The notes: a model not told the origin generated them from the sequence alone. Numbered from the stretch's first letter, positions 37,001 through 44,597 are shown. The stretch is 64,000 bases of DNA from Deltaproteobacteria bacterium (GCA_029261895.1 JAJDAK010000083.1:20685-84684), one strand, 5' to 3'. A program made the numbers and translations.

Positions 37001-37350
37001 ATCGCTGTCAGAAGAAAGGCACGCTAAAAGGCGACGTCGCGGGCGCACTCGATCTCGACAATTGCCTCAGCGCGAATCTCCTGGCCAGCAAGAGCATTGC
37101 GCCCAAGTGCGACAAGCTCGAGGGCAAGAAGCTCGACAAGATCCGCAAAGATATTGTGAAGCACTGCGGCCCGGTAGATCTCGCGCGGGCGTTTCCAGGT
37201 TGCGCCACCGATAGCGCTGAGCCACTGCACACCTGCTTGAGCACAAGCGCCGCGTGTAATGCCTGCAACGCCCTCAAGCTGGCAAACGGGCTCGATGTGG
37301 ACTGCGACCTGTTCGACGACGGAAGCGTAAACGGCAGCTGCATCGAGTGA
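34000..37350 (+). CDS. Giant Cys-rich surface protein: tandem Cys repeats, DUF4215 repeats and shared helical Cys domain
   Basis: 1116 residues from the ATG at 34000; a signal peptide ends near PSEAHA. Residues ~35-500 are about seven units of ~60 residues with a fixed pattern (CGTGVPCxxSLxCSxDxGG, SCTGLGQGTCLxGLLCDF). A unique domain follows (~510-690). Residues ~700-870 are five or six DUF4215-type repeats (CGDGDLDLGEGCDDGNRTDG). The last ~250 residues are the helical Cys domain shared with the 6761-9877 protein, ending DVDCDLFDDGSVNGSC. The start has a weak ribosome site; the Met at 34039 is an alternative. It is probably an extracellular stalk or adhesin. Confidence 0.85.
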   Translation: MRRSEWFSRVAVNMFIVLCAVVSIGTTLLAPSEAHATGQNCGVFSPCSHSHDYCRFISITRSVCTERGDGGESCTGLGQGTCKSGLRCDILGECRHVPGQTGELCGLGVPCASNLVCSADIAGRCQARGGSGDSCSGIGQGSCQSGLVCDLNRTCRHDPPIINEPCGTGVPCATSDLYCSSPIGGTCLARGNGGESCTGLGQGTCLNGLLCDFLGECRHVPGELGEFCGTGVPCIASLGCSADVGGRCEARGSSGDTCSGVGQGSCESGLVCDLNRTCRHDPPIINEPCGTGVPCATSNLYCSSPIGGTCLARGDGGESCTGLGQGTCLDGLLCDFLGECRHVPGELGEFCGTGVPCIASLGCSADIGGRCEERGESGDSCSGIGQGSCVDGLLCDFNRTCRHEVPELGEPCGLGVPCISSLGCSADVGGLCEERDVSGETCSGIGQGSCADGLLCDALRECRHSPPQLDERCGIGVPCADDTLFCQIGTGRCKRRKTVGEGCSIANQCLKDLSCEICLTDGCDYPLMCFPNSANGILTEQQCNAIYIGFLHDRARDLGVAMTYAVGDSAAAGVAESQGIGVAYGPDDRYGCYTSLCVGAAVDVEIAAFVSVGFYNDLDSVGGSSTAFVEEVETPGGTFNFSTSQVFGRTPDDLLGPLIGTEDCFSIGISPDLLPFSFGVYGCETVLDIVRDGTTPLESPYCGDSVVDPGEGCDDGNVFIGDGCSPFCTNEVICGDGDLDLGEGCDDGNRTDGDGCSASCIPEPRCGDGDITLGEQCDDGGTISGDSCSASCQLEASCGNHRPDTGEQCDDGDLDENDGCDSNCRLTLCGDSVLTLNEECDDGNLIDGDGCETDCTLTPLLQSKAQRKCLTQLNLSLAKVAKAQGTEVQKCLSDWSRDKLDGLTPDACILADRKGKIAKATDKTTEAANKHCGTSPDFGAADAGAVNAAGLAQLDLALKIFGPDLGNTIARKSVDPTRAKCQQALTKSVLLCQAAWFAEFNRCQKKGTLKGDVAGALDLDNCLSANLLASKSIAPKCDKLEGKKLDKIRKDIVKHCGPVDLARAFPGCATDSAEPLHTCLSTSAACNACNALKLANGLDVDCDLFDDGSVNGSCIE
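34441..35178 (+). repeat. 369-bp direct tandem repeat inside the giant Cys-rich gene
   Basis: Bases 34441-34809 and 34810-35178 align without gaps at over 90 percent by eye; the first 120 bases differ at about one position (34525 G against 34894 A). The unit equals 123 codons, two of the ~60-residue protein repeats, so the frame is kept. Confidence 0.85.
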
Positions 37351-37356
37351 CGAAAG

Positions 37357-37378
37357 TGGAGCCATCGATGGGACTCGG
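37357..37378 (-). repeat. Possible fragment of the tRNA-like repeat
   Basis: TGGAGCCATCGATGGGACTC resembles TGGAGCCATCGAACGGACTC of the 53.07-kb copy (two differences). Read on the minus strand it has the look of a tRNA 3' end with CCA. Only about 22 bases match. Confidence 0.35.
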
Positions 37379-37414
37379 TCTTTGCTACTAAGATCCGCTC
37401 TGCGCCTGGGACTG

Positions 37415-38149
37415 TCACCAGTCTTCCCGCAACAGCTGGAATCCCAGATACCCGAAGATCATCGGGAAGACGAAGTACTGGTACTGGGTCCAGACCAGTG
37501 CCAGCAACGTGTCGGCCACGCCGCCGGTCATGTTCACGAAGCCACCGAACACCTCGGCGAAAGAGAAGATAAACGTGGCCGCAATGGGTTCGCCGCAGCC
37601 AAGAACAATGACGAGATAGCGATACGGTGAGCGTTTCTTATTAAGGTAGAAGAAGTAAAGTGTCGCGCAAACGTTCGCGAACGCAAAAAGCTCGACGACA
37701 TAGAACGTGGAATCGTGATTAACGGTGCGAAGGTCCACCGAACCAAACGAAGCCAATACCCACCAGTACATATTCAGGATGCTCGACCGCATATAGTCGG
37801 TGTGTGCGACGATATCCTCGAGGCTGTTGAGGCCCTCAAAGACAAACGGCGATGCAAGAACCCATGGGATTTCCCACAATACATTCGTCATCGCATATGA
37901 CACGATCCAGATGACCAGACAGTCGTGGTAGAGATCGAACTTCGAGCGCGGCTTCGTGCGGTTCGCCGAAATGGCCAACAACCAACCGTTCAGCCAAACG
38001 CTAATACCGTAGAGCGACACCTTCGCACTCATCGTAAAGTCCAAGACCCCGGCGAAGAATAACGCCCCACAAACGCCCACACCGCCCCAGCCGATGAGTG
38101 TCCAAACCAAGAAGTAGCGACGCGCGGTGGGCGAGAGCGAACGCTCCAC
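37415..38149 (-). CDS. Multi-pass membrane protein of unknown function
   Basis: 244 residues with about six hydrophobic helices (for example FLVWTLIGWGGVGVCGALFF and FAFANVCATLYFFYL). Acidic and Trp-rich residues lie inside helices (TNVLWEIPWVL), a look shared with EBP/EXPERA-type sterol-isomerase-like proteins, but I cannot confirm that. The start is the GTG at 38149. The frame is open upstream as far as the TAG that ends the saccharopine-dehydrogenase-like gene at 38210, so the two genes are in the same frame with only about 20 codons between them. They are probably cotranscribed, which hints at a lipid role. Confidence 0.7.
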   Translation of the reverse strand: MERSLSPTARRYFLVWTLIGWGGVGVCGALFFAGVLDFTMSAKVSLYGISVWLNGWLLAISANRTKPRSKFDLYHDCLVIWIVSYAMTNVLWEIPWVLASPFVFEGLNSLEDIVAHTDYMRSSILNMYWWVLASFGSVDLRTVNHDSTFYVVELFAFANVCATLYFFYLNKKRSPYRYLVIVLGCGEPIAATFIFSFAEVFGGFVNMTGGVADTLLALVWTQYQYFVFPMIFGYLGFQLLREDW

Positions 38150-38209
38150 CGCCTGTCCAACGACATCGGCATCCGAATCCCGTGCGATACGCGTGAGGAA
38201 CCTGTCGGG

Positions 38210-39433
38210 CTAGGTAATCGAGAACTCCACGCCCGCGTTCTTCCACAACCGAACGAGCAACGCATCCCCCATCGCCGTAGCCGGCGTGAGGAAGCCACCT
38301 TCCGTCGTCGCCGAATCGCACGCCAGACATACCGCGCTCTCGCCGAGCATCTTCGACGTGGAGCCGTAGCCGGGATCCATGTCGCCACGCAGACACGCGT
38401 CGAGATTGCGAGCGGGATCGTCAGGATGCTCGGCGATCATGCGAAGTTCCCAATACCCCGACTCGCGCCGCCTCTTCGACGGTCCGTCACCCGGTTGCGG
38501 CAGACGACCCGCGATCCTGCGTCGCAAAGGACCGAGAGACATCGCCGCCATACCGCCGCCAAGAGCGGCGGTCGCGCCCGCAGCTTTCGCGAATCCACCC
38601 GCGCCGCTTCCTGTAAGTACGCGCTCCTCGTAGCGGAAATTCGCACCGTACCGACGCTGCAGCAGCGCGTTACTGCGACGCACCACCTTGGTATTCACGG
38701 CCGCCATCACGAAGGGCGCCGTCCATTGACCGAAGAGGTCGTCATGCACGGGACGAAAGACATCACCCCCGTCGGGCCCCACGCGCTGATCCTTGGGATT
38801 AAGCGCATAAGGGTCGTTCATCTGCTTCATGATCTCGGGGTTGGCTGCGGCCTCCTCGACCATGTTGAGCATGCTCGCGATCGTGCCGCCACTCGCACCG
38901 CCCTTGAATCCCACAACGCCCATACGAATACGCGGACTCGACACGCCGTATCGCTCGCGCATCTCACGCTGCAACCAGTACACGCCGAGATCCGAAGGGA
39001 TGCAATCGAAGCCACACGTTGGAACGATGCGCGCGCCGCTCGCAACCGCGGCGGCCTCGTGCATCTCGATCATGCGCTGCATCCAGTGGACCTCGCCCGT
39101 CAGGTCACAGTAGTCCGTCCCCTGCTCCGCGCACGCGGCGACCAACTCGCTGCCGTACTTAGCGTACGGGCCAACCGTGGTGCACACCACCTTCGTCCTA
39201 CCCGCCAAGGCGCGCATCGATTCAGCGTCTTGGGCATCACCCAAAATGATGGGAAGGCCAGCGCCTCCGATCTCGTCGCGCACGGCTTCGAGCTTCGAGG
39301 CGTTGCGCCCCGCCAACGCCCATCGGAAGGAGCGATCGACCCCGTAGTTCGCCAAGAGATACTCCGCGACCAAGCGCCCGGTAAAACCGGTCGCCCCCTG
39401 CAAAATGATGTCGTACTCACGCGTTCCAGTCAT
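38210..39433 (-). CDS. Saccharopine-dehydrogenase-like / trans-acting enoyl reductase-type oxidoreductase
   Basis: 407 residues. The N terminus is a Rossmann domain with GATGFTGRLVAEYL (the GxTGFTG NAD(P) motif), then WALAGRNASKLEAVRDEIGG. GTDYCDLTGEVHWMQRM is the block typical of saccharopine-dehydrogenase-like proteins related to the mycobacterial trans-acting enoyl reductase. The length matches that group. These cytoplasmic enzymes reduce lipid-linked double bonds; real lysine metabolism is unlikely. The downstream membrane protein follows in the same frame. Confidence 0.85.
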   Translation of the reverse strand: MTGTREYDIILQGATGFTGRLVAEYLLANYGVDRSFRWALAGRNASKLEAVRDEIGGAGLPIILGDAQDAESMRALAGRTKVVCTTVGPYAKYGSELVAACAEQGTDYCDLTGEVHWMQRMIEMHEAAAVASGARIVPTCGFDCIPSDLGVYWLQREMRERYGVSSPRIRMGVVGFKGGASGGTIASMLNMVEEAAANPEIMKQMNDPYALNPKDQRVGPDGGDVFRPVHDDLFGQWTAPFVMAAVNTKVVRRSNALLQRRYGANFRYEERVLTGSGAGGFAKAAGATAALGGGMAAMSLGPLRRRIAGRLPQPGDGPSKRRRESGYWELRMIAEHPDDPARNLDACLRGDMDPGYGSTSKMLGESAVCLACDSATTEGGFLTPATAMGDALLVRLWKNAGVEFSIT

Positions 39434-39568
39434 GGCTGCCCTCCTGCCAGCATTATCTCAGATACAGGCCGTCTTAGAACGGAACCGTACAGCCGTTGTC
39501 ACTTTCTCTGTGTAGGACGACGGTGAATGGACAAACTGGAGACATCGAACGGATTTGCGCGGAGTCCG

Positions 39569-40170
39569 CTAGCGTGCCAACCGCTCGACGAGGGAAAAGG
39601 GTTCGTCCTGTCCCTGGTCCACCCAGTCCAGGTATTCGTCGAGGATTCGGCGCTCGTGGGTGGGGAGCGCGTCGAGCTCGATTGCGAAACGCTGCTCACA
39701 GTACTTGTACAGCGCGATTTCTGGCCCGAGTCGCTGCCTCAATACATCGATGGTCGCTTGGTGCTCCGACAGGTCTTCGGGCACCGCGCTCGAATTTAAC
39801 TTTGGACAACGCGGTATGCTCGAAAACCCGAGTTTCCGTGCCAACAGAAAAATACTCTCATGGAAGCGTTCATAGAGTCCAACGAACAAAAAATGCTGAT
39901 CCACCGCCTCGCGTGCTCGGTTTGATTGACGATCGTCAACCAACCTGTGGTGTCGAAATCTTCGCCGTTCTGAAGCGCGTAGTACTGCACGCCTTTCTCG
40001 AGTGTCTCCATCGACGCATCGTGTGCATCCATGGACGCCATGACAACGCCCAGGCAAATCCATGCCTCCGCATAATCGGGCTTCTCGACGACGAGGCCAG
40101 ACAGCTCCGCCAGACTTCGATCGATCTCATACAAGGACAACGCGCACCTCACAAAACTGATCGGAGGCAA
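39569..40170 (-). pseudogene. Broken TPR-sulfotransferase fusion gene
   Basis: Two overlapping minus-strand frames carry complementary pieces. The upstream piece (to 40170) reads as a TPR (LSGLVVEKPDYAEAWICLGV, then ASMETLEKGVQYYAL). The downstream piece (from 39569) reads VGLYERFHESIFLLARKLGF, then LGPEIALYKYCEQRFAIELD, the C-terminal helices of the sulfotransferase fold. The 5'-PSB and 3'-PB sites that bind PAPS are missing. A deletion plus frameshift therefore joined a TPR region to a sulfotransferase tail. TPR-sulfotransferase fusions are common in such genomes. It is surrounded by envelope-glycan genes. Confidence 0.6.
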
Positions 40171-40310
40171 ACGAGCGCGGTTGAAAGCTTATTGCGGTAG
40201 GCAACCTGATTGCAGTCATCCTGGCCATTGTTTTCTCTGCCACGATCCGACTCGTGAGCCACCCCGTCGATCCGCGCACCGAAGACTGACGAAAGCGCCT
40301 CTGCCGAGAA

Positions 40311-41285
40311 TCAGGTCCGGTAAGGCAAGTAGCGACCCAGAGCGCGGTAGGCCAGGGAGATGGCGCCGCGAATCAAAAACGGAGGGGCATGCTCGCGGGG
40401 AACGGTAGAGACGAAGGGCCGGTCAATCGTCCGTGTGAAGAGCGATCCGTAACCAAGGTGATACTGGGATAGCGTTTCGAGATAGTGACGCACATTTTTG
40501 GAACGCTCACGCAGAACGCTTGGATCGATACTTCCGAGGTGGGGGGTGGGATGATTCCCGGCCAGGAACTCAGCCGCGTAACCTGTGATCGAAGAATTTT
40601 CGCGCAACTCGAGTGCAATCTGGAGCTCACTGCGCAGCTGTTCAAAGCGTCTGCAGAAAATGCGCCAGGCTTCTTCGAGCGCGTCGTCGCCCCGGTCCTC
40701 TTTGAACCAGTTCTCGCGCAACTCGTGCACAAAGGTAAGTCCTGCCAGCGGGGACCGCTCGCCGTTGAGACGTTGAAGCCCATTGAGCGGAAGCATGATG
40801 GATTTCACTTTCGAAAGGAGAACGCGCGCGGAGATCTGGCCGGAAGTCCTAGCGGTTCGATAGATGTGCTCGTATGAACAGTAGTCCTCAATCACCCGCG
40901 CCCAAGATAGCTCCAAGCCAAGATCGGGCGGATACGGATCCGCGTGCTTTACGGGCAGAAGATCTTCACCCGCGAGAAGCTTCGGCTGGTAGTGGCCGGT
41001 ATATCGCAGCACGCCAAGACATTCGGGCGGCAAAAAATGCGGCTGATGTCGAAAGGGCCGTTGCAGCCGCTTGGGCAGCCGAACGCGAAAAGAGTAGTAC
41101 TGTGCATTGTCCAGCCGCGCAGCATCAGGAATCACCAGCAAGTCGATATCCGAAATTCCCGGAATGACACGACTACCGACCTGGTAGACCGCCCTCGCCC
41201 GATGCTTTACCCGCTCAACATAGGTCTCCACCGCCTCGTCGTAAACTTCGGGCGCTACGTACAAAGGTTGGTCAGTGAAAAACAT
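40311..41285 (-). CDS. Nucleotidyltransferase-fold protein
   Basis: 324 residues from the ATG at 41285, chosen for the GGAGG seven bases upstream. VYQVGSRVIPGISDIDLLVI near residue 40 is the nucleotidyltransferase signature G-S-x6-G-x-S-D-x-D with two metal-binding Asp. The remaining 250 residues are mostly helical (AEFLAGNHPTPHLG, then REHAPPFLIRGAISLAYRAL) and I do not recognise them. It could transfer a nucleotide to a protein, RNA or sugar phosphate. It is divergent from a GT4 gene and lies in a glycan region, so a sugar-nucleotide or regulatory role is possible. Confidence 0.65.
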   Translation of the reverse strand: MFFTDQPLYVAPEVYDEAVETYVERVKHRARAVYQVGSRVIPGISDIDLLVIPDAARLDNAQYYSFRVRLPKRLQRPFRHQPHFLPPECLGVLRYTGHYQPKLLAGEDLLPVKHADPYPPDLGLELSWARVIEDYCSYEHIYRTARTSGQISARVLLSKVKSIMLPLNGLQRLNGERSPLAGLTFVHELRENWFKEDRGDDALEEAWRIFCRRFEQLRSELQIALELRENSSITGYAAEFLAGNHPTPHLGSIDPSVLRERSKNVRHYLETLSQYHLGYGSLFTRTIDRPFVSTVPREHAPPFLIRGAISLAYRALGRYLPYRT

Positions 41286-41440
41286 CGAGCCTCCGCCACG
41301 GATTGGCTTGGTGTTATTATATCCCGAACGGAATTTCAGGTGTCGGCAAGCAAGCGGCAATAGGAGCTGCGCATGAGTTGCGTACGAGTGTTGAGGTTAG
41401 GCGGTTTCAGTTCATCTGCGCAACTGCCGCAGAATCCAAA

Positions 41441-42646
41441 GTGAATATTCTCTACGCATCCCTTGCCTATCCACCGAGTGTGAGTGGAGCTGGAATCTAT
41501 CTGCATCGCTTGGCTTGCGAGTTGGTCTCGCAAGGCCATCAAGCTCGTGTGATTACTCAATGGACACGTATCCGAGACGACTTTCTCTTCGGCTCTATCC
41601 TGCGTGCTGATCCGCACCATGCCTATGTTGAAGACGGTATTCCCGTTCAACAAATCGGCTTCAGTGAGTGGACTCGGCGTCTTATGTTTCCATGGGTTCA
41701 TCTCTACCACCGTGCACCCTTTGCAGCTCGGCCACTGCTGATCCCCGCGATCTCACGGCTGATGAGATCAAGTTTTGAAGGCGCGGTAACGGGACCGGTC
41801 GACATCGTGCACGGAATGCGGACCGGTAGAGAATTTCTGCCGGTAGCGGCCCGGAACTATGCTCGCAAACAATCCGTACCCTATGTCATCACTGCATTAC
41901 TGCATCACGACTGGCACGGCCCGCGCCATGCGCCCTTCGATCGGCTGTATCGCAGTGCCGACGGCGTCATCGCGCTGACGGACTTCGAAAAAGAGTTCCT
42001 GGTAGAACGAAAGGGAGTCGCAGAGGATCGCGTTCACGTAACGGGACTCGGCCCGGTCTTGGCGGAGAGTTACGACGTCACGGCGTTCCGCGCCCGGCAT
42101 GGCATCGAGCGACCCTACATTCTCTTTCTGGGCCGAAAGGTGGACCACAAGGGATGGGGAGCCATCCTCGATGCCGCTCCGCAGATCTTCGCTCAGTTTC
42201 CAGACCTGGAAATCGTTTTCATGGGTCCAGATACGCCTGCGTCGACGGCGCGATTCAAAGCCACGACGAACTCGCGGATCCGAAACCTGGGCTGCCTGGA
42301 CCTAGAAGAAAAAACTGCCGCGCTCGCGGATTGCGAACTTTTCTGTATGCCCTCGTACGGAGAAGCGTTCGGAATTGTATACACCGAAGCGTGGCAGCTA
42401 AAGAAGCCAGTTATTGGCGGCGACACCGCAACCCTCCGTTCGATCATTACCGATGGCGTCGATGGTTTGCTCTCGTCACATGATCCCGGCCAGTTGGCCG
42501 AACGCGTGACCTGGCTCCTCAGCCATGAAGCGGAAGCCAAGCGCATGGGCGAAGCCGGCTTGCAAAAGATGGAGAAGCGTTACACCTGGCAGCGCATCGC
42601 CGACGCAACAGCCGCCGCGTACATGTCGGCGACCAAGTCGCACTAG
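41441..42646 (+). CDS. GT4-family glycosyltransferase
   Basis: 401 residues from the GTG at 41441, where the protein starts VNILYASLAYPPSVSGAGIY, the normal N terminus for GT4; the frame is open further upstream to 41303 but those residues do not fit the fold. The GT-B layout is clear: GAGIYLHRLACELVSQGH, then YILFLGRKVDHKGW, LADCELFCMPSYGEAFGIVY with the ExFGxxxxE catalytic block, and DGLLSSHDPGQLAERVTWLL. It adds a sugar from a nucleotide donor in envelope-glycan synthesis. Its stop overlaps the convergent PAP2-like gene by four bases. Confidence 0.9.
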   Translation: MNILYASLAYPPSVSGAGIYLHRLACELVSQGHQARVITQWTRIRDDFLFGSILRADPHHAYVEDGIPVQQIGFSEWTRRLMFPWVHLYHRAPFAARPLLIPAISRLMRSSFEGAVTGPVDIVHGMRTGREFLPVAARNYARKQSVPYVITALLHHDWHGPRHAPFDRLYRSADGVIALTDFEKEFLVERKGVAEDRVHVTGLGPVLAESYDVTAFRARHGIERPYILFLGRKVDHKGWGAILDAAPQIFAQFPDLEIVFMGPDTPASTARFKATTNSRIRNLGCLDLEEKTAALADCELFCMPSYGEAFGIVYTEAWQLKKPVIGGDTATLRSIITDGVDGLLSSHDPGQLAERVTWLLSHEAEAKRMGEAGLQKMEKRYTWQRIADATAAAYMSATKSH

Positions 42647-43173
42647 CCGAGTAGGCACATGAGAAACTTCGCCGCGGTTTTGGCGATGGCTCGGGCGTCA
42701 TCGAAGAGCGTTGCCAACTGATACGTCAGCAGGACGACCACGGTAGAATAAATCAGCGCCAGGGTCCCCAGTCTTCGGGAGACAAAGAGTAGGCCGACCG
42801 AGAGGGTTACGAACAAGACCGCATGGTCGCTGGGGAACGAGCTCCACGTTTCGTATCCGATTCCCATTCCGTAGGGCAGTGTGAAGTCCAGTACCGTTTC
42901 GTTAAGCGGACGCGTGCGAAACGGCAGGCTGAAAGCGAGTCCCCGCGCGAGGACCATGGCGAACAACGAGCCTATAATCGTTGCAAGAACATGGCTCCGG
43001 CAATCTGCGCGATGGTCGCCCCGATCGAACCACGCCCACCAGATCGCGGCCGCGAGAACCGCGCCCTTGATCAGGCTGTTCCGTGAGGCGAGGACAACCC
43101 ACGCGTCGAACGCCGGTGACCATCCTGCGAGCTGATTGAAGAACTGAACAATTTCGACATCGAACCCGTTCAT
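42643..43173 (-). CDS. PAP2-superfamily membrane phosphatase-like protein, third motif absent
   Basis: 176 residues from the ATG at 43173 with about five hydrophobic helices. PAP2 motif 1 is partly seen as PFRTRPLNET and motif 2 as SSFPSDHAVLF. The usual motif 3 (SRxxxxxHxxxD) cannot be found: after the SRRLGT stretch comes LATLFDDARAIAKTAAKFLM and the end. The catalytic His of motif 3 is therefore missing and the protein is shorter than typical PAP2 phosphatases. It may be inactive or use another site. The 3' end overlaps the GT4 gene, so the tail may have been rewritten there. Confidence 0.75.
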   Translation of the reverse strand: MNGFDVEIVQFFNQLAGWSPAFDAWVVLASRNSLIKGAVLAAAIWWAWFDRGDHRADCRSHVLATIIGSLFAMVLARGLAFSLPFRTRPLNETVLDFTLPYGMGIGYETWSSFPSDHAVLFVTLSVGLLFVSRRLGTLALIYSTVVVLLTYQLATLFDDARAIAKTAAKFLMCLLG

Positions 43174-43405
43174 GAATCGGATGATATGGCAGAACGATGG
43201 CCGAACTCCAGGGTCCATCAGAGACTGGGCGCGCTACGCCGACGCCGCACACCAGGGCTTCATCCCAACGGACTCGACTCGAGTTCCTTCGGTGATATCA
43301 CCCGCGTAGCTCCGGACACCGGCATGACCGGTGGCGGCACGTCGGGCTACGTGACGTTGAATATAGTTCCTCTGTCGTGCAGAACCGAGTGACCGGGCTA
43401 TACGC

Positions 43406-43438
43406 CTCCGATAAAGCCATCGGAGTGTGAGTTATACT
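43406..43438 (+). promoter_or_regulatory. Promoter with inverted repeat before a small secreted-protein gene
   Basis: A -10-like TATACT (43433-43438) lies about 28 bases before the ATG. Just upstream is a perfect 7-bp inverted repeat, CTCCGAT (43406-43412) with ATCGGAG (43419-43425), in the place of a -35. It could be an operator. No -35 hexamer is clear. Confidence 0.45.
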
Positions 43439-43466
43439 TCTGCTCTCAACCTGAAGGAGGAATACC

Positions 43467-43847
43467 ATGCGCACGATTGTCAGCCTCGCTGCAGCGACTG
43501 TGATGTCCTTGCTAGTCGCCACTCCCGCCGTTGCGGCAACGCTCAGCTCACCGCCTATCTACGCACAGGCATCTCAGGGTGAATCTCTGCGCTGCATGCT
43601 CACGAACCTGGGCAAGAAGGATGTCGAGATAACTCGCCGCGTGATCGACGCGGATGGGACGTCCGTCGCCGGCAACCTTGTGCGGACCGTGGTGCCGGGT
43701 GAGACGTTCCTAAACAACATCTCCGGGGGTGGCGTGAACGGCGCGCTGCGCTGCGATTACGAGGGAAAGATTTCTAAGCGCAAGGTCTCGATCACGGCGT
43801 GCGTGGTTGATTCCCCGATCTCTACCCACTGCATCGTCGGCCCCTAG
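43467..43847 (+). CDS. Small secreted two-cysteine-pair protein
   Basis: 126 residues with a strong AAGGAGG site. A signal peptide ends near residue 23 (TPAVAATL). The mature ~100 residues are beta-rich (EITRRVIDADGTSVAGNLVR) with four cysteines (LRCMLTNLG, LRCDYEGK, TACVVD, THCIVG), so two disulfides are likely. It resembles an immunoglobulin-like or beta-sandwich domain but I know no exact family. It is extracytoplasmic and probably a single-gene unit. Confidence 0.75.
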   Translation: MRTIVSLAAATVMSLLVATPAVAATLSSPPIYAQASQGESLRCMLTNLGKKDVEITRRVIDADGTSVAGNLVRTVVPGETFLNNISGGGVNGALRCDYEGKISKRKVSITACVVDSPISTHCIVGP

Positions 43848-43896
43848 CCATCCGAAATGACGTTTGGATCGACCGTTCGGTTCGGCTCCCCCAACT

Positions 43897-43932
43897 AAAA
43901 AAGCCCCTCCACGCGACTCCGCGAAGAGGCTT
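43897..43932 (-). terminator. Intrinsic terminator after the tRNA-like structure
   Basis: On the minus strand a hairpin (AAGCCTCTTCGCG, loop GAGT, CGCGTGGAGGGGCTT, with a small internal mismatch) runs into six T. It begins eight bases after the CCA end of the structure at 43941-44024. Confidence 0.75.
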
Positions 43933-43940
43933 AGAAAGAA

Positions 43941-44024
43941 TGGAGCACGAGACCAGCCGCGAACCGGCGACCAAGGCGGCACTGGTAACAAACCAGCCTT
44001 TGCCCCAACTTTAATCGCTCGCGC
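43941..44024 (-). tRNA. tRNA-Thr(UGU)-like structure, probably a pseudo-tRNA
   Basis: Read on the minus strand, the 84 bases fold with a 7-bp acceptor (GCGCGAG with CTCGTGC, one G-U), a 5-bp anticodon stem around TTTGTTA (anticodon UGU), a 5-bp T stem (GCCGG with CTGGT, two G-U) around TTCGCGG, then T-CCA. The spacing of T arm, acceptor and CCA is exactly that of a tRNA, and G18-G19, U33 and TTCG are present. Against function: the D stem has only two good pairs, base 8 is C, base 37 is U, base 58 is C, and the variable loop is 12 bases. A terminator follows at once. Confidence 0.4.
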
Positions 44025-44071
44025 GACATTCTCATCGGCCTCGGCCTGGTTCCCGAGCGAACGATAACGCG

Positions 44072-44290
44072 CTAGTACTGCGTCGGAACGAAGATCGCGG
44101 TAATCGACGTGTCGAAGATCGTCGCAGTTCCGGCGGTCTTTACGCACACCAGATTGAAGGTCGTGTCTCCGGCGGACACATCAAAGCCTCGCGTACTCGC
44201 GAAGTCGGCGCCCGGTGGCGTAAACGCTTCGATGCTGGCCAGTGATTCGGTCACGTCCGCAGCCAATGCAGCGAGCAATTCCGAGCTGAC
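44072..44290 (-). pseudogene. Possible C-terminal fragment of a secreted beta protein
   Basis: The minus-strand frame ends with GDTTFNLVCVKTAGTATIFD then TSITAIFVPTQY and a stop, a plausible beta-rich C terminus of a secreted or fibre-like protein. It overlaps the start of the plus-strand fragment and lacks its N terminus, so it is a remnant or chance. Confidence 0.3.
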
Positions 44291-44597
44291 ATCGGACGCA
44301 GTCACCAACGACAACGTGTTGGGTGCAGCTGCGATTGCCACATCAAAGATTGAGAACACCGCTGCGGTCCTCAATGCAAACAGGACCCAGACGTTTAGCA
44401 GCGATGCGCTGGTGATCGACGGTCTCAACGATCGCATCGGTGTCAACAAGAGCGGCCCCGCCCATGCGGTCGACGTCGTCGGTGATACAAACATCACCGG
44501 GGACAGCGTCACAGAGCTCGAGTACTTCTACTTCGACAACTTTTCTAGCGGACGAACCGTGAACATGATCGTAGATCTGGTCATGCGCTCCGCTTGA
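44285..44597 (+). pseudogene. Fragment paralogous to the secreted fibre-like protein at 60.2 kb
   Basis: SELTSDAVTNDNVLGAAAIA, then SKIENTAAVLN and IDGLNDRIGVNKSGPAHAVD, align with GTQIATGTITNSDVSASAAI, TKIAGAAAVLN and LDGANNEIGINHSIPSSALD of the 60218-61657 protein. The signal peptide, N-terminal half and C-terminal domain are all missing, so this is a duplicated or decayed middle piece. Confidence 0.6.

Noticed and set aside
38426..39526. Plus-strand 366-codon frame opposite the saccharopine-dehydrogenase-like gene
   Set aside because: Antisense shadow of a clear enzyme gene; Arg/His-rich and unrelated to any family.
39496..40200. Plus-strand 234-codon frame opposite the TPR-sulfotransferase remnant
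   Set aside because: Arg/Ser/Pro-rich shadow composition; the opposite strand has recognisable protein motifs.
43710..44147. Minus-strand 145-codon frame over the tRNA-like structure
   Set aside because: It runs antisense through the end of an intact secreted-protein gene and through the terminator; only the structured RNA reading explains the base pairing.
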